DNA of 64,000 nucleotides from an uncultured Luminiphilus sp. (GCA_943840615.1 CALSVI010000004.1:62001-126000), one strand, 5' to 3'; shown: positions 28,556 through 45,882, numbered from the stretch's first letter. Program-made: numbers and translations. The notes: a model not told the origin generated them from the letters alone.

Positions 28556-29363
28556 TTAATCTGAGACAGTCTTATTTTCTGCGGCCCAGCTAACCACTGC
28601 ATACTTGTCGCCGCTAATTAATGGTTCTGCCTCATGAAGGTATCGATGATCTGAGGGGAACGCTACAAGCATTCCTGTGTCAGGTTTGATTTTGCAAAGG
28701 AAGTTAGGCAAAAAAAGTTTGCCCCCCTCAAATTCTTTATTCAGATAGATCAATAACGAATAATCTCGGTTAAGTGTTTTTAGCCAGGTCTGTTGGTCGT
28801 TATCCCAAAGCTCGCTATCGGAGTGCGCCCCATATTTACCACCTGGACCGTAGTGGAGAACGGAGGGGTGTTCAAATGCGGCACGCTGGATTTTGAAAAA
28901 GGGCATCACGCATTCGGAGAAGCCTCGGTTGACCTCGGCCAAAATCTCATTTTGTTTGCCTCTGTAGTCCACCGCCTGGGTAATTCTGCTCTCGTGGGGC
29001 GAGAACTCGACTTTGTTGTTTGCGCTTATATACGTCTGCATTTTGGGTTAATAGATCCCGGCGTTTCTGAGAGCTGAAGTGCTCACACCACTCCGAGCAT
29101 ACTGCCGCACTCAGAAAGTTGGGCACGACCAATATGCCAGGTGGGGCAGCTGTATTCGGGTGGCGGCTCGCGCCGACTGGCTGAGGGCAAAAGCGGGACA
29201 TTGCTTCCCCCGCGGAGAGCTTTATCAAACCACCCCGCCTTGGTGTACCTCGGCTTAAGTTCTTAGAGTCGGGTAAAAGATCCTGTTTTGCTTCAAGACT
29301 ACCGCAGCAGTGCTTAAATCTTTTTCCGCTGCCGCAGTTGCAAAGAGCGTTTCGAGTGCTCAT
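28556..29363 (-). CDS. SEC-C motif plus 2OG-Fe(II) oxygenase protein, frameshifted
   Basis: The N-terminus carries a SEC-C zinc motif (C-N-C-G-S-G then C-C, residues about 8-20). The C-terminal half is a prolyl-4-hydroxylase-like Fe(II)/2-oxoglutarate oxygenase domain with H-x-D ('YGAHSDSE'), 'LIYLN', 'GGKLFLPN' and a distal H ('HRYLHEAEP'). The two parts are in different frames. An extra A in the AAAA run near 29041-29044 explains this; without it the protein has about 268 residues. The start at 29363 begins just before the zinc motif. The base composition is more AT-rich than the neighbouring photosynthesis genes. A role in hydroxylating a protein is inference. Confidence 0.75.
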
Positions 29364-29482
29364 GAAACATCCAGTGCCTGCGGTTGGAGTATGCTCAGTG
29401 TATGGCGCGCTGATGTTCAGGTCACGCATGTACCTTGCGGACATGCTTCATAAATCAATGCGTGGCGGCAAATACGGCGTTA

Positions 29483-29768
29483 CTATGATGGACCGGACGC
29501 ACTCGGGTTGGAGGCCTCTGCCAGCAGATCTGCGCAGTGAGCCAGCCCCGCGAGGCCGAGAGTCGAGGCGACCAGGATCATTGAAGGTCCCGTCAGTGCT
29601 AACGTCATTGCGAGGAGGAGCAGTGCACCCGATGATCAGGTGTAATATCATTGGCGGTGCCCCCGTTAAACTTCGGCGTTTGTGACGCCAGCACAACCAG
29701 AAGGCCTCTAGGGCCATGCCCAGCAGGATCAGATCGACCAGCCGCGGAATCGACAACCACTCGGCCAT
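29483..29768 (-). CDS. Small membrane protein after bchP, frameshifted
   Basis: The gene starts three bases after the bchP stop. Reading through one extra base near 29628-29632 gives a protein of about 94 residues with three hydrophobic segments ('LVDLILLGMALEAFWLCW', 'MILHLIIGALLLLAMTLAL' and 'MILVASTLGLAGLAHCADLL'). Small three-helix membrane proteins of this pattern occur at the same place in other proteobacterial photosynthesis clusters, without a known function. Without the correction the frame runs into unlikely polar sequence. I infer a membrane protein linked to pigment synthesis or complex assembly. Confidence 0.6.
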
Positions 29769-29771
29769 TGA

Positions 29772-30969
29772 TCAGGCCCGCGCTAAACCCAGCAGTTGTG
29801 CCACGATCCTTAAAGAACACCCGAATATGAGCAAACGGGCGTCGCCGCACCAACTTCTTAGTGGTGTAGGACTGCCAGGTAAGGGTCTGCACGTCGGGGT
29901 CTCGGCACATGGCCACGAACTTTTCTCGACGCTTGTCGGTGCCGTACCAGAAGCGCTGCAGAAGCCCGAGAGCCCAAAATACCTTGCCGTGCAGCTTCAT
30001 GAATCGTTTCCGCGCTTGCATGAGAGCGGCTGCGTCGCCCGTCTCCAAAAACGCATTCATGGCGTCCGCAGCGAGTCGGCCGCAGAGCATGGCGTAGTAA
30101 ATGCCTTCACCCGAGGCCGGGGCCACGACACCCGCGGCATCTCCCGATACCAATACCGCGCGGCCATCGTCCCAGCGCTTCATGGGCTTCATGGGAATGG
30201 GCGCGCCTTCCTTTCGCTTGGTGGTCGCATCGGTCAGTCCAACATCTTCTCTGAGTGCTGCCACCGAGGCTTTCGCCGAAAAATCTTTGTGCGCGCTGCC
30301 CACGCCAATACTGGCATTGCGCCCGTGGGGGAAGACCCAGGCGTAAAAATCGGGCGATAGTCGTCCCTGGTAGTAAACATCGCAGCGGTCCGGGTCATAG
30401 GCGTCCCAGTTCTGATCTTCGGGCACCTCGATAATTTCGTGATAGGCCAGCACCCAGGGCGTTTTTTCTGCATCGGGTATCGTGGCTCGGGCCACAGCAG
30501 AGCGTGCGCCATCAGCGCCAATCACACTGCGTGCAGTAACGGTCACATTGCGTGGATTGTCATCTTTGGTCTGATAGGTCAGCGAGACGAGATCCCCCTC
30601 GTAGCAAAGTGTTTTGAAGACTCCCGGCACGACTGTGGCACCCGAGTCTTCCGCGCGGTCGCGCAACCACGGGTCAAACTCGTCACGGTCCACCATGCCG
30701 ACGAAAGTGCCGTCAATCGGCATATCCACCGAGTCGCCGCGGGGCGAGACCATTCTCGCAGAGCGAATTCGCGCCTTTAACAGATGTTCTGGAATATCAA
30801 ATTCGGCCAATAGGCAGGGAGGAATTGCGCCACCGCAGGGCTTAATACGAAAGCCCCGTTCGAGCAGCAGCACGCTGTGCCCCCGTCGCGCCAGATCATT
30901 GGCGGCCGTTGCCCCTGAGGGGCCGCCGCCCACGATAACGGTGTCATAGTCCGCTGCTGGATTGGTCAT
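29772..30969 (-). CDS. bchP: Geranylgeranyl diphosphate/bacteriochlorophyll reductase, frameshifted at the C-terminus
   Basis: BchP reduces the geranylgeranyl tail of bacteriochlorophyll to phytyl. The FAD motif 'VIVGGGPSGATAANDL' opens the protein, and 'GDAAGVVAPASGEGIYYAM' is the second FAD region. After 'RVFFKD' the frame shifts: one extra base near 29802-29805 hides the expected ending 'VAQLLGLARA' and stop at 29772. The uncorrected frame runs on to 29605 through the next gene. The corrected length is about 398 residues, normal for the family. It starts with an ATGA overlap with the pucC-like gene. Confidence 0.93.
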
Positions 30970-32354
30970 CTTATGCCTCCGTCTCCGGCTTCTGCCAGAG
31001 CGATATCGCCAAAGGAGGGGAGCGGATCTTGCTGACCTGCAACCCAGTTGGCTATGTGAATGTGGCGCGCCAATGAGGCGGCAACGAGAAAAAGGACGCC
31101 CTCGCAGGCGAAAACAAGACCGTAGGAAATGGCGGGGTCATTGAACCAGTAACGCGTGACATCGACGGCCACCGTGCCCATGAATCCGCCCAATGCAAAA
31201 GCGATGGCCTGCGCTGCACCCCACAGCCCCATGCGGATACCTTCGCGTTTCTGCTGGCCGGCGCTGGCCAGTACCATCATGGCGCCGATGGCCGCTACCG
31301 CGAAACCCCCGTTTGCGGTGCCCAGCAAAAAAACATTGGCTTCCAGCGACCAGGTCGAGCTCGTGAGTCCGCCCCAGCACAGTAAAAAAAGTGCGACCGC
31401 CGAGAGCAAGCAGCCACCGCGAATCCAGAGTCGCAACAAGATCGCGCCCCTTGATTTAAGGAGCAAAGTAGAGAGCGCCATCGCCGCCATGCCCAGTAAT
31501 ACGCCAGCGTGCTGCACGCCGGCCAGTTGGGTGGACTCTCCCGGTGTGCGGCCAAAAACCAGCCCTGCGAAGGGCTCAAGAATCAGATCTTGTGCGGAAT
31601 AGGCCAGCATGGAAACGAAAACGAAAATGGTGAATACCCGCGCCTGTGGTTCTTGCCAGATCTCTGCAAGTGCGGCACTGAAGGCGCCCTTAAGCGGTGC
31701 TTCAGCGCTGACCTCGGGCGACGCGCCAGTGGGCGAATCAGGCTCGATGCCGCGGACGACTAATAAGGTCACCAAGATGGCCAAGACTGACACCGTGCTG
31801 GTGACGGTCATGAGTCGTTCGGGAGAGTAGGGATCGAGAAAATGACCGGCGACCCCGGCGGTGACCGCAAAGCCAATGATCATCATGAACCAAACCAACG
31901 CCGCCGCGGCCGGTTTTCGCTCGGGAGCCACCTGTTTGGCCAGCAGTGCCAGCAGTGACGTTCCGGTGGCGCCGGTCCCCACCCCGATGGCAAAGAATCC
32001 CAGCGCCGACACGCCAAGCCCCACCCAGTACTGACTGGGTATGAGCGTGGTGCCGAGCGCGGCGAGCACGCCTCCCGCGCCCAGAATAAACATACCGCCA
32101 ATAATCCAGGGCGTTCGCCTGCCGCCAACATCGGACCCATAGCCGATCCGGGGGCGCGCCAACTGGACAATGTGATGAATCGTCACCAGAAAGCCAGGCA
32201 GTGTGGCGGCCAGCGCCAGCTCGACAACCATAATGCGATTGAGGGTTGAGGTCGTGAGTACCACGATGCCGCCCAGTGAAGTCTGTATCAGGCCCAACCG
32301 AATAATGTGCCACCAGGTCAGTCCCGATGAGGACGTGCTCGACGCGGCGATCAT
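30966..32354 (-). CDS. PucC-like BCD-family MFS protein next to bchP/bchG
   Basis: This 462-residue membrane protein of the PucC/LhaA (bacteriochlorophyll delivery) family has about 12 hydrophobic segments and the family sequences 'LTTSTLNRIMVVELALAATLPG' and 'QDLILEPFAGLVFG'. It is probably involved in pigment delivery or light-harvesting assembly. The start at 32354 overlaps the bchG stop (ATGA), so an upstream in-frame start at 32531 is rejected. This bchP-pucC-bchG block is a conserved proteobacterial arrangement and is distinct from lhaA further on. Confidence 0.9.
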   Translation of the reverse strand: MIAASSTSSSGLTWWHIIRLGLIQTSLGGIVVLTTSTLNRIMVVELALAATLPGFLVTIHHIVQLARPRIGYGSDVGGRRTPWIIGGMFILGAGGVLAALGTTLIPSQYWVGLGVSALGFFAIGVGTGATGTSLLALLAKQVAPERKPAAAALVWFMMIIGFAVTAGVAGHFLDPYSPERLMTVTSTVSVLAILVTLLVVRGIEPDSPTGASPEVSAEAPLKGAFSAALAEIWQEPQARVFTIFVFVSMLAYSAQDLILEPFAGLVFGRTPGESTQLAGVQHAGVLLGMAAMALSTLLLKSRGAILLRLWIRGGCLLSAVALFLLCWGGLTSSTWSLEANVFLLGTANGGFAVAAIGAMMVLASAGQQKREGIRMGLWGAAQAIAFALGGFMGTVAVDVTRYWFNDPAISYGLVFACEGVLFLVAASLARHIHIANWVAGQQDPLPSFGDIALAEAGDGGIR

Positions 32355-33289
32355 GCGAGCCAACCCCCAAGACCAATGGCGGCACTCATCATGCCCAGCA
32401 CGTACAGCGACACGCCCGTCGCGTTGTACCAGGGCGCGAGTCGCCTGGGATCGGAGAGCAGGCGCTTCATGGCCAGCAACTGCGCCACGACAACCGCGCC
32501 GACCGCTGCAGCAAAGGGTGATAGCTGCCATTGCAGCAGCAGGCCAATGACCACTAGCTGCGGCACGAGCATGAATAAACAGGCCACCCGGGCTGCGCGC
32601 TCACGGCCCAGCTGTGCGGGCAGCGATCGAATGCCCATCTTGAGGTCGCCCTCTACGCTCTTGAAATCATTGAGGGTCATAATGCCGTGGGCGCCGATAC
32701 TGTAGAGCAGGGCAATAATCAGAATGGGGCCGGAGGGTAGATCGCCACCCAACACAATCGCAGCACCGGTCACCCAGGCCAGTCCCTCGTAGCTGAGCCC
32801 GACGGCACTGTTACCCCACCAGCCATTTAATTTGAGTCTTACGGGCGGTGCGCTGTAGGCCCAAGCCAGTAACAAACCGACGAAAGTCGCTGCGGCGACC
32901 CATGGGCCTAGCATCAATGCCCAGATTTGCGCGGTGGCCGTCCAGATGATCGCAAACCACAGTGCGGTTTTACCGGGCGCACGACCTGAGGGGATTGGGC
33001 GTTGTGGCTCGTTCAGAGCATCGACATCCCGGTCATACCAGTCATTGACGATCTGGCTGGCGCCGCACACCAACGGTCCTGTTAGTGCGATGCCTGCGAG
33101 GAGTGACCAGCCGCTTAATCCCACCCCGGGACCGGCAGAAACCCAGCCGCACAGGAAGGCCCACATGGGCGGAAACCACGTGATCGGTTTGAGGAGTTCA
33201 AGCAGCGCGCCCGGTGACGCCCTGCCAACTGCTACGTTGACCGGGGCAGACTGATCCATGACGCCATGTTGGCCGTCGGTGAGGGGCAT
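32351..33289 (-). CDS. bchG: Bacteriochlorophyll a synthase
   Basis: BchG esterifies bacteriochlorophyllide a with geranylgeranyl diphosphate. This UbiA-family membrane prenyltransferase of up to 312 residues has the Asp-rich motif 'NDWYDRDVDALNEPQRP' and a second 'DFKSVEGD' site. The longest start, at 33289, overlaps a PpsR box (33289-33306); an internal ATG at 33259 is the alternative. Neither has a clear ribosome site. It is the first gene of bchG-pucC-bchP after ppsR. Confidence 0.93.
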   Translation of the reverse strand: MPLTDGQHGVMDQSAPVNVAVGRASPGALLELLKPITWFPPMWAFLCGWVSAGPGVGLSGWSLLAGIALTGPLVCGASQIVNDWYDRDVDALNEPQRPIPSGRAPGKTALWFAIIWTATAQIWALMLGPWVAAATFVGLLLAWAYSAPPVRLKLNGWWGNSAVGLSYEGLAWVTGAAIVLGGDLPSGPILIIALLYSIGAHGIMTLNDFKSVEGDLKMGIRSLPAQLGRERAARVACLFMLVPQLVVIGLLLQWQLSPFAAAVGAVVVAQLLAMKRLLSDPRRLAPWYNATGVSLYVLGMMSAAIGLGGWLA

Positions 33290-33306
33290 GTCAATTTAAA
33301 ATTACA
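33289..33306. promoter_or_regulatory. PpsR/CrtJ box between ppsR and bchG
   Basis: TGT-N12-ACA with a T/A-rich centre (CAATTTAAAATT) matches the PpsR/CrtJ operator. It lies in the 51-base ppsR-bchG gap and touches the annotated bchG start codon, so it may repress bchG-pucC-bchP independently of ppsR. Confidence 0.75.
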
Positions 33307-33340
33307 CTTTAGACGTCAATTAAAACAGTCAGTGCTGTAA

Positions 33341-34711
33341 TCAGCTCACGGTGTCTTCGGAATCGCCGATATCAAACCGCCGCAGCTTGGTATAGAGGCT
33401 TTGCCGGCTCAATCCCAGCAGCTCTGCCGCGGCAGCACGGTTATCCTGAGTCAGCTTGAGGGCGGCTTCGATACACAGTGCCTCGATGACATCGGTAGAC
33501 TCCCTCACTAGCTGCTTGAGAGGAACGCGTCCGACGCGGCCAGTAATTTGCTCAATCGACCGCGGCAAGTGGACGTCGGTGGTTTCCTCGCTGTTGATGC
33601 GCCGACTGACATCGCGAATAAACATCAGGATCAATGCCTGTCCCGAGCGTTCGCTATGGACAGCGGAGAGCTCAATGTCCAAACGGGTGCCCAGCTCGGT
33701 GCGCAAAACGGAGCTAAACAGCTGCAGGGGTCTCTCCGGGCGGATGTTGCTCAACAAGACGTCGAGATCGACGATAGAGCGCCCCAGCCAGCGGTCCGCG
33801 CGGCGGCCTGTTGCCTGCTCGGAATCCTGAATGCTGGCGATATCAAGAAAGGCGGCATTGGCCGCGATGACCACACCGTTTGGGTCGGTGACCAGTATGC
33901 CGTCGGGCGAGGTTTCGAAAGTGTCGCTGCCCAGCCCGAGGTCCGTCTGATTCTCGGACAAGGACGCCAGGCGAATCAGCAGACGGGTTTCATTGCCTTG
34001 CCGGAGGCAGGTCACGCCAGCAGAAAGCAGGTCGCCGGTGGTGGTCGTGATCTCACCCTGTGCAATGCCTGTCGTGCCGCGGGCTTCGCGCTGCAATTCG
34101 GTCAGTGTCCGCGCCCCCTCAGTATCCAGGCCAACGGGGAAAACCCGTCCGACGAGCGCGCCTTCCTCGAGCTGTAATAGGCTCGTTGCTACGCTATTGG
34201 CTTCCAGTACCCGACCCGATAAGTCGTCTACCACCAAAAAGCCTTCCGCAACCATCTCGAGCATGCGTCGGTAGCGCGCTTCGAGTCTTCGATTGCTCCA
34301 GTAATCCTGCTCTAATGTCCGTTGGGCGTTGACCAGTTGCTGCCGCAAGTTGGCTTCACCTCTCAGGTCTATGCATGCGACCTGCACCGCGCTGTTTTCT
34401 TCGCTTGCGCACAGCCAACAGGTCACGGGGATGGGTTCTTCTTCCGGCTCAGATATCAGTGCGACATCGGCCCGGTGGGCGCTGCCGGGCTCAGCCTGCG
34501 CCAAACGCAAGGCCTCCTCGGCGACACTGCTGTCAGAGTCGCGAACCAGCTCCAGCCAAGGACGCCCGATCAGGGTGTCCCTGAACAAGTGGCGCAGTAG
34601 TTCACTGTCGGACGTGATTTCCTGAACCCGATGAGAGTCGTTGAGAGTAAGACGCAAATCAACGAGGCTGGTCAGCAACGTCTCTGCGTTCATGTGGGTA
34701 GAACTTGACAC
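33341..34711 (-). CDS. ppsR: Photosynthesis gene repressor PpsR/CrtJ
   Basis: PpsR represses photopigment and puf genes under oxygen. The 456-residue protein has an N-terminal region, tandem PAS domains (for example 'MVAEGFLVVDDLSGRVLEAN' and 'TSPDGILVTDPNGVVIAAN') and a C-terminal FIS-type helix-turn-helix ('NRAAAAELLGLSRQSLYTKLRR'). The cysteine just before the helix-turn-helix ('EALCIEAAL') matches the redox-sensitive position of CrtJ. The start is GTG at 34711, behind GGGAGAG; ATG at 34693 is possible. PpsR boxes upstream suggest autoregulation. Confidence 0.94.
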   Translation of the reverse strand: MSSSTHMNAETLLTSLVDLRLTLNDSHRVQEITSDSELLRHLFRDTLIGRPWLELVRDSDSSVAEEALRLAQAEPGSAHRADVALISEPEEEPIPVTCWLCASEENSAVQVACIDLRGEANLRQQLVNAQRTLEQDYWSNRRLEARYRRMLEMVAEGFLVVDDLSGRVLEANSVATSLLQLEEGALVGRVFPVGLDTEGARTLTELQREARGTTGIAQGEITTTTGDLLSAGVTCLRQGNETRLLIRLASLSENQTDLGLGSDTFETSPDGILVTDPNGVVIAANAAFLDIASIQDSEQATGRRADRWLGRSIVDLDVLLSNIRPERPLQLFSSVLRTELGTRLDIELSAVHSERSGQALILMFIRDVSRRINSEETTDVHLPRSIEQITGRVGRVPLKQLVRESTDVIEALCIEAALKLTQDNRAAAAELLGLSRQSLYTKLRRFDIGDSEDTVS

Positions 34712-34737
34712 CTTTCCGGCTCTCCCAATGGTAAAGG

Positions 34738-34755
34738 TGTCTTATTTAATTGACA
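34738..34755. promoter_or_regulatory. PpsR/CrtJ box upstream of ppsR
   Basis: TGT-N12-ACA (centre CTTATTTAATTG) lies 27 bases upstream of the ppsR start in the ppsR-bchF divergent region. It fits autoregulation of ppsR and may cooperate with the box at 34873. Confidence 0.7.
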
Positions 34756-34872
34756 CCCTAAACTATAAAATACAGAGTCTGGCATACCTATCCGATCAGT
34801 AAAAGCCCTTTGCGCGCCATTTTACTCCCCGAAAATCACAATGTAAGTGTCTAAATAACTTAAATTTAAAAT

Positions 34873-34890
34873 TGTAAAAAACGTTTGACA
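34873..34890. promoter_or_regulatory. PpsR/CrtJ box over the bchF promoter
   Basis: TGT-N12-ACA (centre AAAAAACGTTTG) overlaps the last bases of the predicted -35 element of bchF. Occupation would block RNA polymerase, the expected mode of repression for this regulator. Confidence 0.8.
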
Positions 34891-34913
34891 GTCACACGGG
34901 GTAACTCTACTCT
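34885..34913 (+). promoter_or_regulatory. Predicted sigma-70 promoter of the bchF operon
   Basis: TTGACA (34885-34890) is separated by 17 bases from TACTCT (34908-34913). The start of bchF is 48 bases downstream, behind a TGGAGG ribosome site. The -35 lies inside the PpsR box. The transcription start is not verified. Confidence 0.65.
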
Positions 34914-34960
34914 CATTCTCATAATAATTGCCGTAGTACTGGCTGCGGCTGGAGGTTTTC

Positions 34961-42963
<8,003 letters not shown>

Positions 42964-42964
<1 letters not shown>

Positions 42965-43666
42965 TGACTTCAGTGAGCTATCGAAACCCGTCGGGATGAG
43001 ATCGAAACCTACTTCGATCGCACTGCGGCGGACGCCTGGGCGGCGCTCACATCGGATGCGCCCGTGAGTCGTATCCGACGAACGGTCCGGCGGGGTCGAG
43101 ACGCGATGCGCGAAACCCTGCTGAGCTGGTTGCCCGAGGACCTCACGGGCAGCACCCTGATCGACGCAGGGTGTGGCACGGGAGTGCTGGCTATTGAAGC
43201 CGCACAGCGGGGTGCCGAGGTGGTCGCGGTCGATCTGTCTCCCACGTTGGTTAATCTCGCTCGCGAGCGGTTTCGCCAGCTCGATCAGGATCTCGACGTC
43301 ACGTTTCTGGTGGGCGACATGCGTGAAATGGATCTCGGATCGTTTGATTATGCCGTGGCGATGGACTCGCTCATTCACTACGACGTGGCAGACGGCGTGC
43401 AAACGCTGCAGGCGATGGCGGAGCAGATCCAGCGCAAAATGGTCTTTACCTTTGCCCCCAAGACGCCACTTTTGGCCCTCATGCACGCGACAGGGCGCCT
43501 GTTTCCCAGGGGCGACCGGGCACCCTCCATCGAGCCTGTGTCGCCCGCTCGTCTCGGCCGCCAGCTCGAAGACGCTGGGATGATGCAGGCTTGGAAGACG
43601 GGCCAATCACATCGAATTGACGTTGGGTTTTACAAGTCTCATGCGATGGAGCTCACGCGACGATGA
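42964..43666 (+). CDS. bchM: Magnesium protoporphyrin IX methyltransferase, frameshifted at the N-terminus
   Basis: BchM methylates Mg-protoporphyrin IX with S-adenosylmethionine. The ATG at 42964 follows bchL directly. After about eight codons one extra base (near 42988-42990, in AAACCCG) breaks the frame. The protein then continues with 'RRDEIETYFDRTAADAWAALTSDAPVS', the usual BchM opening, the SAM motif 'DAGCGTGVLAIEAAQRGA' and a normal C-terminus. Corrected, it is about 233 residues. The end overlaps lhaA (ATGA). Confidence 0.92.
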
Positions 43667-45093
43667 CACGTTCGGTCGGCAATGTAGGAAGCCGCCTCGG
43701 GGACTTGAGTCACCGATGGCTTCCTTTTGCTGACGCTGCCTCGGCTGATCTCTCGCTGGGGCGTCTGTTGCGGCTGTCGATGTTTCAACTGTCGACCGGA
43801 ATGGCCATTGTGTTACTGACCGGAACGCTGAACCGCGTGATGGTGGTGGAGTTGGGGCAGCGGGCATCATGGGTTTCGTTGATGCTGGCGATACCGCTTT
43901 TACTCGCACCCGCGCGGGCGTTGATTGGCTATCGCTCTGATCATCACCGGTCGTATCTTGGGTGGCGGCGAATCCCCTACCTCTGGTCCGGGACCATGAT
44001 GCAGTTTGGCGGTCTGGCCTTCATGCCTTTTGCGCTGATCCTGATGACGGAGTCCCATTCGGGCCCTGCCTATATCGGAACCGTCGCGGCGATGGGAGCC
44101 TTTCTTCTTACGGGACTCGGCATGCATGTCGCCCAGACAGCAGGACTGGCCTTGGCGACCGATCTCGCGACGGAAGAGACCCGTCCGCGCGTTGTGGCGC
44201 TGCTGTATCTGATGCTCCTGGTGGGAATGATCGGGAGTGCGATTATCTTTGCCGGACTGCTCGAGGACTTCGGGTACGTGCGTTTGATTCAGGTGATTCA
44301 GAGCGCTGCAGTCATTACCTTGATCTTAAACGTGATCGCAATGTGGCAGCAGGAGAAGCGACGTCCGGAGTTGACGGACCACCGCATCGAGCGGCCGACA
44401 TTTGGTCATGCCTGGCGAGACTTTATCGCTCTGCCAAAGGCACGGCGGCTACTGTGGGCACTGGGGCTTGGCACGATGGGCTTCACCATGCAGGACATTT
44501 TGCTCGAGCCCTATGGTGCAGAGGTATTGGGCCTTACGGTTAGCCAAACCACGATGCTCACCGCAATGTTTGCGGGTGGCATGGTCGTGGCGCTGGTGCT
44601 GACGTCGCGTCGGCTCGGAAGGGGGTCCGACCCAATCAGGACCGCATCGCTCGGTATATTGATTGGCATTGTGGCTTTTGCTGCAGTCATTTTGAGTGCA
44701 CCGTTACAGACCCCCGCTTTGTTCCAGTTAGGAGCGGCCTTGATCGGGCTGGGTAACGGTTTGTTTGCAGTCGGTATGCTAACGGCGGCCATGGTATTTG
44801 GTGGCGCCAAAATGGCAGGTCTGACGCTGGGTGCCTGGGGCGCGGTGCAAGCTGCCGCTGCCGGGGTGGCCATGTTTTCTGGGGGTGCAATCCGTGATCT
44901 TGTCGCGGGTTGGGCAGATGCGGGGCTTTTAGGTGTCGCTCTGCAGTCACCCGCTTCAGGTTATGGAGCGGTGTATCACATCGAGATTGCCTTGCTATTC
45001 GTAGCGCTCGCGGCAATGGGTCGGCTTGTTCGGCGACCTGGAGAAGCGAGCGGGGATGACAAGCGTCTCGGTTTAGCAGATTTTCCGAGTTAA
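43663..45093 (+). CDS. lhaA: Light-harvesting complex 1 assembly protein LhaA
   Basis: LhaA is a membrane protein of the BCD/PucC family needed for LH1 assembly. It has 476 residues and about 12 hydrophobic segments, with 'LTGTLNRVMVVELG' and 'MQDILLEPYGAEVLGLTVSQTT'. Its position between bchM and puhA is the conserved site for lhaA. It is a paralogue of the pucC-like gene near bchG. Confidence 0.92.
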   Translation: MTRSVGNVGSRLGDLSHRWLPFADAASADLSLGRLLRLSMFQLSTGMAIVLLTGTLNRVMVVELGQRASWVSLMLAIPLLLAPARALIGYRSDHHRSYLGWRRIPYLWSGTMMQFGGLAFMPFALILMTESHSGPAYIGTVAAMGAFLLTGLGMHVAQTAGLALATDLATEETRPRVVALLYLMLLVGMIGSAIIFAGLLEDFGYVRLIQVIQSAAVITLILNVIAMWQQEKRRPELTDHRIERPTFGHAWRDFIALPKARRLLWALGLGTMGFTMQDILLEPYGAEVLGLTVSQTTMLTAMFAGGMVVALVLTSRRLGRGSDPIRTASLGILIGIVAFAAVILSAPLQTPALFQLGAALIGLGNGLFAVGMLTAAMVFGGAKMAGLTLGAWGAVQAAAAGVAMFSGGAIRDLVAGWADAGLLGVALQSPASGYGAVYHIEIALLFVALAAMGRLVRRPGEASGDDKRLGLADFPS

Positions 45094-45117
45094 TGACCAC
45101 ATTGGGAGGACTCAATT

Positions 45118-45882
45118 ATGGGTACTGGTGCAATTACTGAATACATGGACGTCGCGCAGATCGTGCTCTACGCGTTCTGGATTCTGTTCTTTATTTTAGT
45201 GGGCTATTTACACCGAGAAGGCAAGCGCGAGGGATGGCCTCTGCAAATGTCGTCTGGTGAGCTCCGTACCGGCGTTGGTGGTATGCCGAAGCCGAAGACT
45301 TATCGCCTAGCTCACGGCCAGGGCGAGCGCGTGAAGCCCGGGCCCGAACCGGCGCAGTATGACGTGAACGCGACACCGATTTACGATGCAGGCGGCGCGC
45401 CGATGCATCCAAACGGCGATCCCATGGTTGACGGTGTCGGTCCGGCAGCATGGGCCACGCGTCCAGACAGGCCTGATTTGACCGTCGACGGGCGGCCTCG
45501 CATTGTGCCACTGCGGGTTGATAGTGATCACGGTGTGTACAGCAATGATCCTGATCCTCGCGGAAAGGCAGTATATGGCTGCGATGGTAAGCAGGGAGCC
45601 ACCGTAGTGGACCTCTGGGTAGACCGTGCAGAGCCCCTGTTCCGTTATGCAGAGTTAGATGCCGCGGGTCGGCGGATCCTGTTGCCCATGACGTTGGCAA
45701 TGGTGTCGTCTGACGGAACCGTGAACGTCAAGTCGATTCGCTCTGATCAGTTTGCTCAGGTACCCGGATTGTCGAATCCGGATCAAGTAACGCTGCAGGA
45801 AGAGGATCGTATCACCGCCTTTTACGGTGGAGGTCATCTCTACGCCATGCCAATGCGGTCGGAACCACTGATATGGGTATGA
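45118..45882 (+). CDS. puhA: Photosynthetic reaction centre subunit H
   Basis: PuhA caps the reaction centre at the cytoplasmic face. The 254-residue protein has one N-terminal transmembrane helix ('VLYAFWILFFILVGYLHRE') and a soluble PRC-barrel domain with 'PMTLAMVSSDGTVNVKSIRSDQF'. A strong GGGAGGACT ribosome site precedes the ATG. It is followed by the puhBCE assembly genes. Confidence 0.95.
   Translation: MGTGAITEYMDVAQIVLYAFWILFFILVGYLHREGKREGWPLQMSSGELRTGVGGMPKPKTYRLAHGQGERVKPGPEPAQYDVNATPIYDAGGAPMHPNGDPMVDGVGPAAWATRPDRPDLTVDGRPRIVPLRVDSDHGVYSNDPDPRGKAVYGCDGKQGATVVDLWVDRAEPLFRYAELDAAGRRILLPMTLAMVSSDGTVNVKSIRSDQFAQVPGLSNPDQVTLQEEDRITAFYGGGHLYAMPMRSEPLIWV

Noticed and set aside
31738-32385. 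Open frame on the minus strand overlapping the pucC-like gene (215 codons)
   Set aside because: It overlaps the conserved membrane protein in another frame and has no recognisable motif.
32354-32531. Upstream extension of the pucC-like gene to a start at 32531
   Set aside because: The added residues lie inside bchG in another frame and are not membrane-like; the ATGA overlap at 32351-32354 gives a better start.
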